Notes: generated by a model not told the origin, from the letters alone. DNA of 64,000 nucleotides from Billgrantia aerodenitrificans (GCF_021404405.1 NZ_JABFTV010000002.1:1-64000), one strand, 5' to 3'; numbered from the stretch's first letter, positions 25,541 to 40,033 are shown. A program made the numbers and translations.

Positions 25541-26515
25541 ATGAAACTATCTAATCTTGCTGTCGTCGCACTCTGCAGTGGCGTCGCCGTCAGTGCCTTT
25601 GCTGAAGCGGATCGTGATAACTGGCCGCGAAGCCTGACCATCGGTACGGGTAGCCAAGGAGCAACCTATTATATCTATGGATCCGGTTGGGGAAATCTGG
25701 CCAGTGAAGCAACAGGGTCATCCTTTGGTGCTGAGGTTACCGGTGGTCCTGTCCAGAATGTGACACTTGTACAAATGGGCGAGCATGAGTTCGGCATGGT
25801 TACCATGGGGCCCGCCTACGAGGCGTGGCAGGGTAACAGTGAGCTGGCGCCCGGCATCGAGCACACCGATATCCGTGCCGTATTCCCCATGTACCAAACG
25901 GCCCTGCAAGTAATCTCACTGTCGGGTTCAGGTATTTCATCGATTTCTGATCTCGATGGGAAGACCGTGGGCGTGGGACCTGCCGGCGGAACGGGGGACA
26001 TGTATTACCCCCAGCTTTTCGAGAAACTCGGCCTTGAGGTGCGCACTCGCAATGGTGGCGCCGCCGACCAGGCTAGTCAGGTTCAGGATGGCTTGCTAGA
26101 TGCCTTCGCCTTTGCCGCTGGCATACCGGTTTCTGCGTTTAGTCAGCTTGAGGCGCAAGTCGATGTCAATATTTTCTCTTTCTCCGAGCAGGAGATGGCG
26201 CAATTTCTGGATGACTTTCCTGAACTGAGTCCGGCAACCATACCCGCTAGTGCCTACAGCAGCCTGGATGAAGATGAATCCGCCGTTTCACTGTGGAATT
26301 TTGCTATCACCCACAAGGACATGCCGGAGTCCTTGGTCTACGAAGTAACTAAGACCGTAATGGAGAACTATGAGCGCATGATCCAGGTACATGGCTCTGC
26401 GCGCGAAACTATGCCGGAGAACTTCGTGCACAACACCTTCATCCCCTGGCACCCCGGGGCGGTTCGCTGGTTTGAAGAAAACGGTTACGAGATCCCCGCT
26501 GATCTTCGGGATTAA
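25541..26515 (+). CDS. TAXI-family TRAP transporter solute receptor
   Basis: The 324-residue periplasmic protein has a signal peptide (residues 1-22, cleavage after AFA). The TAXI signature appears as LTIGTGSQGATYYIYGSGW, followed by VTGGPVQNVTLVQMGEHEFG and VGVGPAGGTGDMY. TAXI receptors work with fused DctQM permeases, as found directly downstream. The substrate is unknown, but the gene neighbours point to tartrate, malate or glycerate. Confidence 0.9.
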   Translation: MKLSNLAVVALCSGVAVSAFAEADRDNWPRSLTIGTGSQGATYYIYGSGWGNLASEATGSSFGAEVTGGPVQNVTLVQMGEHEFGMVTMGPAYEAWQGNSELAPGIEHTDIRAVFPMYQTALQVISLSGSGISSISDLDGKTVGVGPAGGTGDMYYPQLFEKLGLEVRTRNGGAADQASQVQDGLLDAFAFAAGIPVSAFSQLEAQVDVNIFSFSEQEMAQFLDDFPELSPATIPASAYSSLDEDESAVSLWNFAITHKDMPESLVYEVTKTVMENYERMIQVHGSARETMPENFVHNTFIPWHPGAVRWFEENGYEIPADLRD

Positions 26516-26520
26516 TCCAC

Positions 26521-26560
26521 CCTGCCTGCGCGCCGACAAGCTTGTCGGCGCGCAGGCAGG
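26521..26560. repeat. Perfect 40-bp palindrome between receptor and permease genes
   Basis: CCTGCCTGCGCGCCGACAAG is followed immediately by its exact reverse complement, centred on AAGCTT. In RNA it would form a very stable GC-rich hairpin six bases after the receptor stop codon. No T-run follows. Partial termination or mRNA protection that raises receptor over permease levels is a plausible role. Confidence 0.95.
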
Positions 26561-26600
26561 TGACCCAACCGGGCAACCGCAATCTGCAAGGTAATCTGGC

Positions 26601-30076
<3,476 letters not shown>

Positions 30077-30114
30077 AATTAGGAATTAGAGCATTATCTA
30101 TTTAGGAATCTGTT

Positions 30115-31575
30115 ATGGAAATTTCTGCACGATTGCCCGTGCGTCGTACCAAGATCGTCGCCACCCTGGGCCCGGCCAGTGACCGCGAGGGTGTGCTGGA
30201 GGCCATGATCGCGGCCGGCGTCGATGTCGTGCGCCTAAACTTCTCCCACGGTGCGCCGGACGACCACCGCCGCCGCCTCGAGGCGGTGCGCGAAGCGGCC
30301 TCCCGCCTGGGCCGCAGCGTCGCCGCCCTCGGCGACCTCCAGGGCCCCAAGATCCGCATCGCCCGCTTCCGTGAGGGGGCGGTGACGCTGGCCGAGGGCG
30401 CACCCTTTATCCTCGATATGGCGCTCGATGGCGAGGCGGGCGATCAGGCGCGCGTCGGCTGCGACTACCAGGCCCTGATCGACGACGTGGCCGCCGGCGA
30501 CCGGTTGCTGCTCGACGACGGCAGGGTGGTGCTCGACGTCACCGCGGTCCAGGGCCGCGAGATCCACACCCGCGTGGTGGTGGGCGGCAAGCTCTCCAAC
30601 AACAAGGGCATCAACAAGCAGGGCGGCGGCCTCTCGGCCCCGGCGCTCACCGACAAGGACCGCGCCGACCTGAAGACCGCCATCGCCATCGGCGTCGACT
30701 ATCTCGCCGTCTCCTTCCCGCGTTCGGCCGAGGACATGCACGAGGCGCGGGCGCTGTTGGGCGAGGCCGGTCGCGAGATCGGCCTGGTGGCCAAGCTGGA
30801 GCGCGCCGAGGCCGTGGCCGACGCCGCCACCCTGGACGGCATCATCGAGGCCTCGGAGGCGGTGATGGTGGCGCGCGGCGATCTCGGCGTGGAGATCGGC
30901 GACGCCCAGTTGATTGGCATCCAGAAGCGCATCATCAAGCGCGCCCGCCAGCTCAACCGGGCGGTGATCACCGCGACCCAGATGATGGAGTCGATGATCG
31001 AATCGCCGCTGCCGACCCGCGCCGAGGTGTTCGACGTGGCCAACGCCGTACTCGACGGCACCGACGCGGTGATGCTGTCGGCCGAGACCGCCGCCGGGCG
31101 CTTCCCGGTGGAGACCATCGAGGCCATGGACCGGGTCTGCCTGGGCGCCGAGAGGGAGAAGGTCGCCCAGTCCTCCGGCCACCGCATCCACGAGGGTTTC
31201 TCGCGCATCGACGAGACCATCGCGCTCTCCGCCATGTACGCCGCTAACCACCTCTCGGGCGTGGCCGCCATCGCCTGCATGACCGCTACCGGCTACACGC
31301 CGTTGATCGCCTCGCGGATCCGCTCGGGGCTGCCCATCGTCGGGCTGGCCCACAGCCCGGTGGCGCAGCGGCGCATGGCGCTCTACCGTGGGGTGGTGTC
31401 GCTGCCCTTCGATACCCGCGACATGGCACCCACCGAGCTCAACGAGCGTGCCCTAGAGATACTGCTGGAGAACAGAATCGTGGAATCTGGAGATCATGTA
31501 ATTCTAACGCGGGGAGAACTTATGAACGCTCATGGAGGGACTAACTTAATGATGGTTATAAAGTGTAGTGAGTAA
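30115..31575 (+). CDS. pyk: Pyruvate kinase (island paralogue)
   Basis: The 486-residue enzyme makes pyruvate and ATP from PEP. It contains RRTKIVATLGPAS, VVRLNFSHG (residues 38-46), G-D-L-Q-G-P-K-I-R, the catalytic Lys in LVAKLERAEAV, MVARGDLGVEIG and ITATQMMESMI. The body is very GC-rich, but from about 31465 the last 110 bp (ENRIVESGDHVILTRGELMN onward) switch to AT-rich codons, as if the gene were stitched from two sources. It starts 38 bp after enolase and completes a tartrate or glycerate to pyruvate route. Confidence 0.95.
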   Translation: MEISARLPVRRTKIVATLGPASDREGVLEAMIAAGVDVVRLNFSHGAPDDHRRRLEAVREAASRLGRSVAALGDLQGPKIRIARFREGAVTLAEGAPFILDMALDGEAGDQARVGCDYQALIDDVAAGDRLLLDDGRVVLDVTAVQGREIHTRVVVGGKLSNNKGINKQGGGLSAPALTDKDRADLKTAIAIGVDYLAVSFPRSAEDMHEARALLGEAGREIGLVAKLERAEAVADAATLDGIIEASEAVMVARGDLGVEIGDAQLIGIQKRIIKRARQLNRAVITATQMMESMIESPLPTRAEVFDVANAVLDGTDAVMLSAETAAGRFPVETIEAMDRVCLGAEREKVAQSSGHRIHEGFSRIDETIALSAMYAANHLSGVAAIACMTATGYTPLIASRIRSGLPIVGLAHSPVAQRRMALYRGVVSLPFDTRDMAPTELNERALEILLENRIVESGDHVILTRGELMNAHGGTNLMMVIKCSE

Positions 31576-31598
31576 TGACCCTCTGGTTTCTGCTCACC

Positions 31599-32407
31599 CT
31601 ATGCCGTTAATGCCGGGTGTGCTCCAGGTGCCACATAGCCTAAGGACTGATGTGGCTGCTCTTCGTTGTAGTGCCGGATCCAGCGGCTGATCACCGCTCG
31701 TGCTTGACCCAGCGATTCGAACCGATGCTGCCAGATGCATTCTTCCTTAAAGAGCCGGAAGGAGCACTCTACCAGCCCGATCTGCTCCGGCGCTCAGGGC
31801 AGTGCGGCAGGCTCCGGGCGCGAGGTCGAAACCCAGGGGCCGCTTGCGTACCTGCCAGCGTTTAAGCTGCAGGATGCGCTGGATCGATTTATGGTTGCAC
31901 GCCAGGTGGCGATAGCCGTGGGTGGGTAACCGCTCCAGAGGAGCCAACTCCACCCGAGTGACCAGATCGCTATTGATCACACGGCCTCGCGGCTTGAGAC
32001 GGTAGTGAACCGTCCAGCGGGAGAGCCCCTGCCATGGCACAGCTTGGCGAGTGATACCGCATGGCCTAGCTGGGCAAGCTCCGACGGCAACGCCTTTAGG
32101 AGTTCTCGTCCTCGTCGAGCAGGCGGCGCCACGTATTTTAATGCGTCGTTCTGCTTGTAGGCCTCGCCCAGCTCCTCCTTGGTTTACCCAAGCTCTGACT
32201 CATACTTCTCGCGGATGCCTTGGGGCGGGCCCGAAACCCGCTCTCCATGCTGCGCTGGGCCTCCTCGATCCCGCCCTCGAACTCTGAGACGGTGAGGTCA
32301 TACTGGCGAGCTGCTTCAGCCGCCGTGGTCTTGGCCTTGAAGATCTCCAAGACCACGGCGGCTGTTCGCTTCGCGGTCCAGCGTTTGAGGGTGGGGTCGT
32401 TGCTCAT
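31599..32407 (-). pseudogene. Degenerate IS3-family element (OrfA and internally deleted OrfB)
   Basis: On the minus strand OrfA begins at 32407 (DPTLKRWTAKRTAAVVLEIF, then KTTAAEAARQYDLTVSEFEG) and loses its frame after about 60 residues. OrfB remnants follow: HGYRHLACNHKSIQRILQLK, WQVRKRP, then a jump to the C-terminus ECIWQHRFESLGQARAVISR, WIRHYNEEQPHQSLGY, stopping at 31599. Most of the DDE catalytic domain is deleted. The element separates pyk from the ttd genes. Confidence 0.88.
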
Positions 32408-32633
32408 CGCGCTCCCCTGATGGCTGCACTATACCCTGTGCAGCTCTGCAGGGGGGCACTTCACTTCGACCATGCGGATTTGTCTTCTGCAAACAGTGAA
32501 GTTGAGGCGGCTACGAGAACCACAGAAAGACCAAGATTTTATTATTTTTATGCGAAATTCCATCATTGATTTTGTTTTTTAATATGGCTCGTCAGGAAGT
32601 TAAAATTGACATATAAGAAAATTTAAAATCACC

Positions 32634-33242
32634 TTATTTTATGAATTTAACTTGTTCACTGATTCTTTCTAGTACCGCGGACTTTCGCTGGTTGTAAGTT
32701 CTTTTGTTTGTTTCGAATAGATTGTTTCCATGGGTGTCAATGGAGATGATTAGAGGGCCAAAGTCTTTTACCCGGTTTATCCACAGTGTCTCTGGCATAC
32801 CCAGATCTTTCCATTCAGCACCTTCTATCGCTTCTACCTTAGTTGCGGCAACAACTGCACAGCCTCCAGGAAAGACCGCATGAACAGCCTTGCTCTCCAG
32901 ACAACCCGCCGCTGTCTCCGATCCCATTCCACCTTTGCCAATTATCAGTCTCACCCCTGTCCTTTTTATGAATTCGCGCTCAAATTTTTCCATTCGCATA
33001 CTGGTGGTTGGTCCAATTGAGACCATTTCGTAGCTTCCATCATCTTTTTCCCGAACGATTGGACCTGCATGAAAGATTGCGCCGCCGGTAAGATCAACTG
33101 GGAGTTCCTGCCCATATTCAATTAAGCGCCGGTGAGCCATATCCCTGCAGGTGACAAGCGTTCCATCTAGGTAAACAATGTCGCCCGCCTTGAGATCTTC
33201 CAGGTCTTCAACGGAAATAGGGGTTTTTAATACCTTTTTCAT
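32634..33242 (-). CDS. ttdB: L(+)-tartrate dehydratase beta subunit
   Basis: The 202-residue protein aligns along its whole length with E. coli TtdB (201 residues): [81 protein letters not shown] and [20 protein letters not shown]. The beta subunit carries the swivel-like domain of class I fumarase-type enzymes. With TtdA it dehydrates L-tartrate to oxaloacetate. It overlaps ttdA by four bases. AT-rich, unlike the core genome. Confidence 0.95.
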   Translation of the reverse strand: MKKVLKTPISVEDLEDLKAGDIVYLDGTLVTCRDMAHRRLIEYGQELPVDLTGGAIFHAGPIVREKDDGSYEMVSIGPTTSMRMEKFEREFIKRTGVRLIIGKGGMGSETAAGCLESKAVHAVFPGGCAVVAATKVEAIEGAEWKDLGMPETLWINRVKDFGPLIISIDTHGNNLFETNKRTYNQRKSAVLERISEQVKFIK

Positions 33243-34138
33243 AGCTTTACGTCCTGATGAGAGATGATTTCATAGGAAAGGTCTGCGTTGATCTTGATTT
33301 GGCCTCGCCGGTGAGCCCAGCAACCAGTTGAAACGGCAACACCAATGGTTGAGGGGTGACGAGCGGACCATTCAATGTTCACTCCCATCACGGTGTTGTC
33401 GCCAGTGAGACCTTGCGGGCCAATGCCCAAGTCATTAATGCCTTCTGCCAGCAGCTCTTCGAGTAGCGCTGCCTGTTCATTCGTATTGCGCGCAGTAACT
33501 GGTTTGAGAATCGCCTTCTTGGACAAGCGAGCTGCCGTCTCAGCGGATGTCGACACACCAACGCCAACAAGCAGAGGGGGGCAAGCGTTCAAACCTCGAG
33601 AAGTCATTACATCAAGAACAAACTCGGCCACACCTTCATAACCTTGACCTGGCATTAACACCGTCGATGCTCCGGGTAGCGTGCATCCGCCACCGGCCAT
33701 GTAAACATCAAGAATCACATAGTCTTTTCCTGGAAGAATTTCCCAGTCGAGCCAGGGGATCTTCGAACCTGTATTTGTGCCCGTGTTTTTCTCAACAAAC
33801 GCTTCGACCGCATTGTGCCGGAGAGGACCGATTTCAGTTGCTCCTCTAGTCGCACCTTCCAGAATTGATTCGAGTTCACCAAGCAGAGGAAATGACGATC
33901 CAGCTTGAATGAAATACTGGATCACCCCCGTGTCTTGGCAGCTTGGCCGATCAAGTTTGTCTGCGGCATCCTGATTTTCGGCCATCACGTCGAAAATCTC
34001 AATCGCCATGGGATTTGTTTCTTTGGCGCGCAATTCGGCCTGTTTATTTTTCACGTCTGTTGGGAGACGTTTTCCAATGTAGGCCGTGAATTTTGCAAGA
34101 GTATCAGTTAGAGACTGAATTTCAGCTTCTTTCTCCAT
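33239..34138 (-). CDS. ttdA: L(+)-tartrate dehydratase alpha subunit
   Basis: The 299-residue protein matches E. coli TtdA (303 residues): [95 protein letters not shown] and [20 protein letters not shown]. The three conserved cysteines (in CQDTG, NACPP and TGCWAHR) bind the [4Fe-4S] cluster. Oxaloacetate is the product. A truncated LysR gene is divergent, in the place of the TtdR regulator of E. coli. Confidence 0.95.
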   Translation of the reverse strand: MEKEAEIQSLTDTLAKFTAYIGKRLPTDVKNKQAELRAKETNPMAIEIFDVMAENQDAADKLDRPSCQDTGVIQYFIQAGSSFPLLGELESILEGATRGATEIGPLRHNAVEAFVEKNTGTNTGSKIPWLDWEILPGKDYVILDVYMAGGGCTLPGASTVLMPGQGYEGVAEFVLDVMTSRGLNACPPLLVGVGVSTSAETAARLSKKAILKPVTARNTNEQAALLEELLAEGINDLGIGPQGLTGDNTVMGVNIEWSARHPSTIGVAVSTGCWAHRRGQIKINADLSYEIISHQDVKL

Positions 34139-34271
34139 GCTTATATCCTCTTCTTACAGTGTTCCGGTCTCGCCTCATGAAGTAACCGGATGGGGTTTCA
34201 GGTGATCTTAGCATGTGGAAGCTGACTAAATGTTCACCAAAAGTAAAAACACTTAGTCGACAAGGTTAATA

Positions 34272-34500
34272 ATGGCGAATTACGATTCGGTGCGGTTTAT
34301 TGTAAGTCTTGCGCTGGAAAGCTCCATGTCCGGGGGCTCAGGAGTTGGATCTATCTCTTTCTGCAGCTATCAAACACTTGGCTAAAATAGAAGACAAGAT
34401 GGGAGTGAAGCTGGTTAATCGGACGACCAGGCCCGTTTCATTTACGCAAGGAGGTGAGATTTATCTTGAATATGCCCGGTGTGTCAATGGCCATCAGAGC
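34272..34500 (+). pseudogene. Truncated LysR regulator (TtdR-like) N-terminus
   Basis: From the ATG at 34272 the frame reads MANYDSVRFIVSLALESS, then shifts; the continuing frame gives LDLSLSAAIKHLAKIEDKMG and LVNRTTRPVSFTQGGEIYLE, the helix-turn-helix and linker start of a LysR regulator resembling the one at 22077. Everything after about residue 75 is lost. Its divergent position implies it once controlled ttdAB. Confidence 0.75.
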
Positions 34501-34620
34501 TGCCCCGACAGCGGTGGCGGTCTCATAACCAAGTGCATCACCTGACCCATCCGGTATGGTGTTGCCTTGACCCGCTGCTATCGCCACTCTCTGTTGAAGA
34601 CCAAGCGGCCATCATGCTGA

Positions 34621-35139
<519 letters not shown>

Positions 35140-35307
35140 ATTAATTCACCACACCCAGCTCACGTGTCTCAGAAATCAGGGGCGCTATTGCTTGGCTGAA
35201 GCCTAATTGAGCAATACATCCTTATCTTAATGGGGATTAGCACACGTTATATGAATGGCAAGGCCAAACTAAAGCTTCTCCTGGACGGTCGAGTTGATTG
35301 GGCCAGA

Positions 35308-36606
35308 TCAATTAACGTATCCTAGCAGCCTCGGCAAAAAGAGCGACAGCGACGGCCAGTAGGTAGTGATCAGCATCACAGGCAGCGCGGCCCACAGCAT
35401 GAAGCTAAAGGCGGGGCGTAGGACCTGGGACATCCCCACTTGGCCGATACGACAGCTCATGAAGAGAATGGGTGCCATGGGTGGGCTGTTGCAGCCGATG
35501 ACCACGCTGGTGCCAACAATGGCGGCAAAGTGCACCGGGTGGATGCCAATGCTTTCCATGACCGGCAGCAACAGCGGGCTCAGGATGGCAACGACGCTGA
35601 CGTCATCCATGATCATCCCCATCAGAATCAGGAAGACATTGACCATCAGCAGGATCAGCAGCTCGTTGCCAACCGTGTCGAGCAACAGCGCCGTCAGTTC
35701 CTGGGGCACGCGCTCCATGGTGAAGATGCGGCTGGCCACGAAGGAGAACAGCAGGATGATCATGATCACGCCGGTGGTGGTGGCAGCCTTGATGAAGCAC
35801 TGTACTACTGACTTAAAATCAAGCTCTCGATAGACGAAAAGGCCAACGGGAATCGCATAAACAACGGCAACGGCGGCTGCCTCGGTGGGTGTGAAGATAC
35901 CCCCATAAATACCACCCAAAATGATCACCGGTAGCATCAAGGCGGGCAGGGCCTTCCACCCGGTACTGCCGATATGCCGGAAGCGCTCGGTGATGGGAAA
36001 CACCTCCCCCCTTTGGTCTGGGTTATTACGCATCTTGATAGCGTTGATGGCGCAGAGAAAAATCATCAGCAGGATGCCGGGGCCAATGGTCGCCAGAAAG
36101 ACCGCCGCCACGGACTGGCGAGTGACGACAGCATAGAGAATCATGGTGATGCTGGGGGGAATCAGCAGGCCGAGCAGTGAGGAGATTCCGACCAGGGCCG
36201 TGGAGTAAGGACGAGCGTAGCCGTGTTTTTCCATTGGCCCAATCATGATGGTACCGATAGCCGCTACGGCAGCCGACGCAGTACCGGAAATGGCCCCAAA
36301 CACGCCGCAAGAGACCACCATGGAGGTACCCATCCCGCTGCGTGACTTTCCAACGATGGCCTCGGCAAAGTGTATCAGTCTGGCAGCAATACCTCCGGAC
36401 TGCATCAAATACCCGGTCATGATGAACAGAGGTAGCGCCAGCAATATGACAGAATTGATAGACCAAAAACCGGTAGTCATCAATGAAGATAGGTTGACAT
36501 CGTATGCCAACGACAACACTAGCGTCATGGCAGCGAAGGAGAACACCACTGGCACACCCATCATCATCAGTATGACGACGGCGGCTATTGCTAACAAGGC
36601 CCCCAT
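35308..36606 (-). CDS. dctM: TRAP transporter large permease DctM
   Basis: The 432-residue inner-membrane protein has about twelve helices and DctM motifs: FIMTGYLMQSGGIAARLIHF, G-V-F-G-A-I-S-G-T-A-S-A-A-V-A-A-I-G, and L-I-P-P-S-I-T-M-I-L-Y. GGGAGG precedes the ATG. It forms a TRAP system with the two genes upstream on the same strand. Substrate unknown; the neighbouring aldehyde dehydrogenase and DapA-family genes suggest an amine-derived or hydroxyacid compound, or a dicarboxylate. Confidence 0.93.
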   Translation of the reverse strand: MGALLAIAAVVILMMMGVPVVFSFAAMTLVLSLAYDVNLSSLMTTGFWSINSVILLALPLFIMTGYLMQSGGIAARLIHFAEAIVGKSRSGMGTSMVVSCGVFGAISGTASAAVAAIGTIMIGPMEKHGYARPYSTALVGISSLLGLLIPPSITMILYAVVTRQSVAAVFLATIGPGILLMIFLCAINAIKMRNNPDQRGEVFPITERFRHIGSTGWKALPALMLPVIILGGIYGGIFTPTEAAAVAVVYAIPVGLFVYRELDFKSVVQCFIKAATTTGVIMIILLFSFVASRIFTMERVPQELTALLLDTVGNELLILLMVNVFLILMGMIMDDVSVVAILSPLLLPVMESIGIHPVHFAAIVGTSVVIGCNSPPMAPILFMSCRIGQVGMSQVLRPAFSFMLWAALPVMLITTYWPSLSLFLPRLLGYVN

Positions 36607-36660
36607 TCTAGCCTCCCTTTATCATTGTTGAGCTGTGAGGAAAAGAGCGTGACACTTCGC

Positions 36661-37167
36661 TCATTTTTTGATGAATAAGTGCGCAGCATCATTGGCAAAA
36701 TCCCGCAGTGCATAGATGAGAAGCAGAATGCTCGCAACGAAGAGACTGGCTTGAGAGATGTATTGTGGAAGGCCGAACACTGGCGTGCGCTGTCCTCTTT
36801 CGATACCCCAGGAGAACAGGCTGTAGCTCCACACGACGAATAGTACTGCCAACAAGAGGGAGAGGGTGGTGGCAGTGAAACTTGAAACAGTTTTGATGGT
36901 CTCGTTTTTGCAGAAAGCCTGGATGAAGTCGGCGCTAAGGTGAGAGCGCTCCCGGGATGCCAGTGCTGCACCCAGCATGTACAGCCACATGGCCGCCATC
37001 AGCACCAATTCCTCGAGTCCAAAAATCGGCATGCCCAGAAGTGAGCGGGAGACGATGCCAGTCACGATGGCGAAGGATACGAATACTCCCATCACCGTAA
37101 CGATGATCTTCATAAACAAAGCGATCATGTTGTCGATGGAAGCGAATAAGTCAACGAGAGCTTTCAT
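36661..37167 (-). CDS. dctQ: TRAP transporter small permease DctQ
   Basis: The 168-residue protein has four membrane helices and the DctQ features RSLLGMPIFGLEELVLMAAM after helix 1-2 and S-R-E-R-S-H-L-S-A-D-F-I in the middle loop. It is the small subunit between the receptor and the large permease, 54 bp from dctM. Confidence 0.9.
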   Translation of the reverse strand: MKALVDLFASIDNMIALFMKIIVTVMGVFVSFAIVTGIVSRSLLGMPIFGLEELVLMAAMWLYMLGAALASRERSHLSADFIQAFCKNETIKTVSSFTATTLSLLLAVLFVVWSYSLFSWGIERGQRTPVFGLPQYISQASLFVASILLLIYALRDFANDAAHLFIKK

Positions 37168-37247
37168 GACATTGCCTCAAAAAATGAATATCGTGGGGCG
37201 GCCCCTCTACCCCGGACCACCCCACTCCTCACTACGGGTAGTTCTAG

Positions 37248-38276
37248 TTACTGCGGCTCGGCGGCATTGGCACGAACCGCATCCATCACATCCGCTCCAA
37301 GGGACTTTTCAGCCTCCTGCCAAACCTGATCACGAACCCGCTCGATCCAGTCGGCCATCTCTTGGTCGGAGGGTACGATATATTTCATACCATCCTCTTG
37401 GGCTTTCTGAATCCACTTATCATCTTCATCTCTGGCGCTTTCAAACTGCTCGTTGACTATGACTTCTACGGCCTCTGAGATGATCGCACGATCCTGATCG
37501 TCGAGAGCCTTCCAGGCATCTTGATTCATCAGGAAGGCATAGAAGGAGAAGTTGTGCTGGGAGTGTACGTAATAATCAAGAAGATCATTAAAATAGGTGT
37601 AGGGCCAGAAGATTACGTTGCTTGAATCACCATCGACGACACCGGTCTGAATGGAGGTGTAGACTTCAGACCAATCGATTGGAACTGCCTGAAACCCCAT
37701 GGCTCGAACAGTTTGCGGTAGAGGAAAAATTGGCTGAGAGCGAACCCGGATACCCCGGGCATCCTCGTAGTTGGTAGCATAGGTATTTCGAGTGGCGATA
37801 CCACCAAAGCCTTCCGGGAAGGGACCGAGGTACTCAAGACCAATATCCGAGAAAATGGGGCCAATGATTTCCGATAACCAACCATCTCGGCCATAGGTCT
37901 CCAGTGCTTCATCCCACCCCAGGCTCAAATAGGGAAGATGCAATACCCCAAGTCGTTCATCGTAAGAGGTATGAGGCCAAGTCAGCATCAGGTCGATATT
38001 TCCCCTGACCAGCTGATCGAAGAGTTCCTGGGGGCCACCAATCTCATCTTGATAAAAGACGTTGATCGAGATTCGTCCATCTGACTTTTCTTCGACGAGC
38101 TCTGAGATTCTACTGATGGCTTGACCCTGCGTTGAGTCTCTATCGCCTGACTCTGTTGCCATGGTGAGCCGAAGACTATCGGCACTTGCCACGCTAGCCA
38201 CAGAAAAAGTTAATGCAACAACAATCGATGAAATGGCTGACTTATCAAACATGCCCTGTGTGGTTTTAATTTTCAT
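37248..38276 (-). CDS. dctP: TRAP transporter solute receptor DctP
   Basis: From the ATG at 38276 the protein has 342 residues with a signal peptide (cleavage after ASVASA). DctP features include QAISRISELVEEKSDGRISI, VFYQDEIGGPQELFDQLVRG and the conserved Arg in GIRVRSQP. AGAGAGAATG lies just before the start, while an upstream in-frame ATG at 38324 would place extra residues before the signal. The gene is separated from dctQ by 80 bp with a short GC-rich segment. Confidence 0.92.
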   Translation of the reverse strand: MKIKTTQGMFDKSAISSIVVALTFSVASVASADSLRLTMATESGDRDSTQGQAISRISELVEEKSDGRISINVFYQDEIGGPQELFDQLVRGNIDLMLTWPHTSYDERLGVLHLPYLSLGWDEALETYGRDGWLSEIIGPIFSDIGLEYLGPFPEGFGGIATRNTYATNYEDARGIRVRSQPIFPLPQTVRAMGFQAVPIDWSEVYTSIQTGVVDGDSSNVIFWPYTYFNDLLDYYVHSQHNFSFYAFLMNQDAWKALDDQDRAIISEAVEVIVNEQFESARDEDDKWIQKAQEDGMKYIVPSDQEMADWIERVRDQVWQEAEKSLGADVMDAVRANAAEPQ

Positions 38277-38463
38277 AACATTCTCTCTGTGTAGAGTATT
38301 GTAGTTGGGATTCCCCATTTCCAAATCGGCATGGGAGTGTTTTCAAGCTACCACCACGAAGGAATTAACAAAAATGAGTTTTCCATGGTGATAACCAATA
38401 CTTCTTGTAATGGATTCGTGTACTAACTCAGTGCTCTGGCCTTTAGGCGTGGCTCAATTGACC

Positions 38464-38490
38464 TGGGCGGTCGATCGGTCAGACCGCCCA
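38464..38490 (-). terminator. Stem-loop downstream of the aldehyde dehydrogenase
   Basis: TGGGCGGTC pairs with GACCGCCCA around a nine-base loop, 13 bp after the aldehyde dehydrogenase stop on the minus strand. There is no T-run. It likely marks the end of the dapA-oxidoreductase-aldehyde dehydrogenase transcript and separates it from dctP. Confidence 0.5.
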
Positions 38491-38502
38491 CCGCAGGTGA
38501 AT

Positions 38503-40008
38503 TCAGCCCAGCTGAATCCAGGTGGTCTTGAGTTCGCAGTACTGGTCGTGAGCATATACAGACTTGTCGCGGCCACCGAAACCGGACTGCTTGAAGCCGC
38601 CGAAGGGTGTGGTGATATCACCTTCACCGAAGCAGTTGACGGTGACGGTGCCAGCACGAATCGCTGCTGACATGCGGTGGACGGTATTGAGGTCATTGCT
38701 CCATAGCGATGCCGCCAGGCCATAGCAGGTGTCGTTGGCGAGGGCGATGGCCTCTTCTTCGGTGTCGAACGTCATCACCGCCAGTACCGGACCGAAGATC
38801 TCCTCTCGGACGATGGTCGATTCAGGCATGGCATCATCGAAGATCGTCGGCGGCACGAAGTAGCCACCGCTCTCTTCGCGCACCCGCTCGCCGCCGATGA
38901 GCAGTGTGAGCCCTTCGTTCTTGGCCGTTTCGATATACGAAAGCACCTTCTTCATATGGGATTCTTCGATCAGCGCACCGAGATTGACTTGGGGGTCCAG
39001 CGGATCACCCAGCTTCCAGTCGCTTGCCAACTGGGCCAGGACTTCTTCGAGTAGGGCGTCCTTGATCGAACGATGCACGATGAGCCGTGATCCTGCCGAG
39101 CAATTCTCGCCCATGTTCCAGAAGGCGGCGGCCAAAACGTTGCTGGCCACGGTCTTGAGGTCGCTGACGTCGGGCATCACCACCTGAGGATTCTTGCCTC
39201 CGCACTCCAGCAATACCTCCTTGAGGTTACTGGCCGCCGAGTACTCGAGGAACATTCGTCCCACTTCGGTGGAGCCGGTAAAGCCCACCAGATCGATATC
39301 GGGGTGCATGCCGATGGCCTTGCCTGCCGTTGAGCCCATGCCTGGCAGCACGTTGAGCACCCCGGCAGGTACGCCCGCCTTGAAGGCCAGCTCGGCAAGG
39401 CGTGTGGTGCTCAGCGAGGTCAGCTTGGCGGGTTTGAGGATCACGCTGTTACCGGTGGCCAGCGCGGGGCCCAGTTTCCAGCCGACCATCATGGCGGGGA
39501 AGTTCCACGGCAGCACCGCACCAACCACGCCGATCGGCTCGCGGGTGACGAGGGAGAGCACGCCGCTGTCGGTAGGGGTCACGGCATCGTTGAGCTTGTC
39601 GATAGCCTCCGCGTGCCAGCGGATGGTATTGGCGGTATCGGGGATATCGACGTTAAAGCACTCGCTGATCGGTTTGCCGGCCTCCATGGCTTCGAGGATT
39701 GCCAGTTCCAGGCAGTTTTCCTCGATGAGGTCGGCGAAGCGCTGCATGATTGCCTTGCGCTCGGCGGGCGCCATCCTCGACCAGACACCTGCTTCAAAGG
39801 CACGGCGCGCGGCCTTGACGGCGATATCCACGTCCTCGGCGTCGCACGCGGCCAACTGGGTGATAACTTTACCGGTGGCAGGGTTGAGGGTATCGAAGGT
39901 CTTGCCCGACCGAGCCGGCACGAACTGGCCGTCAATGAAGGCCAGATTACGATACTCGAGGTGCTCGATCTGTTGCGCGATGCTATCCGGAGTAAGGGCC
40001 CTAGACAT
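38503..40008 (-). CDS. Aldehyde dehydrogenase, PuuC/KauB-like
   Basis: The 501-residue NAD-dependent aldehyde dehydrogenase has VTREPIGVVGAVLPWNFPAM, the catalytic Glu in LLECGGKNPQVV, the catalytic Cys in MGENCSAGSRLIV, and FGGFKQSGFGGRDKSVYAHD near the end. It resembles gamma-glutamyl-gamma-aminobutyraldehyde dehydrogenases. GAGGAG before the ATG at 40008 fixes the start; the frame extends further upstream without reason. It lies 25 bp after an FAD amine-oxidase-like gene, which would supply an aldehyde. Confidence 0.9.
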   Translation of the reverse strand: MSRALTPDSIAQQIEHLEYRNLAFIDGQFVPARSGKTFDTLNPATGKVITQLAACDAEDVDIAVKAARRAFEAGVWSRMAPAERKAIMQRFADLIEENCLELAILEAMEAGKPISECFNVDIPDTANTIRWHAEAIDKLNDAVTPTDSGVLSLVTREPIGVVGAVLPWNFPAMMVGWKLGPALATGNSVILKPAKLTSLSTTRLAELAFKAGVPAGVLNVLPGMGSTAGKAIGMHPDIDLVGFTGSTEVGRMFLEYSAASNLKEVLLECGGKNPQVVMPDVSDLKTVASNVLAAAFWNMGENCSAGSRLIVHRSIKDALLEEVLAQLASDWKLGDPLDPQVNLGALIEESHMKKVLSYIETAKNEGLTLLIGGERVREESGGYFVPPTIFDDAMPESTIVREEIFGPVLAVMTFDTEEEAIALANDTCYGLAASLWSNDLNTVHRMSAAIRAGTVTVNCFGEGDITTPFGGFKQSGFGGRDKSVYAHDQYCELKTTWIQLG

Positions 40009-40033
40009 TGTTGTTCTCCTCCTGTTCAAAGAA

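Noticed and set aside
30235-31353. Long open frame antisense to pyruvate kinase
   Set aside because: Shadow of GC-rich codon use opposite a conserved gene.
32411-32633. AT-rich gap downstream of ttdB as a small RNA or terminator
   Set aside because: No stable stem-loop with a T-run could be identified by eye.
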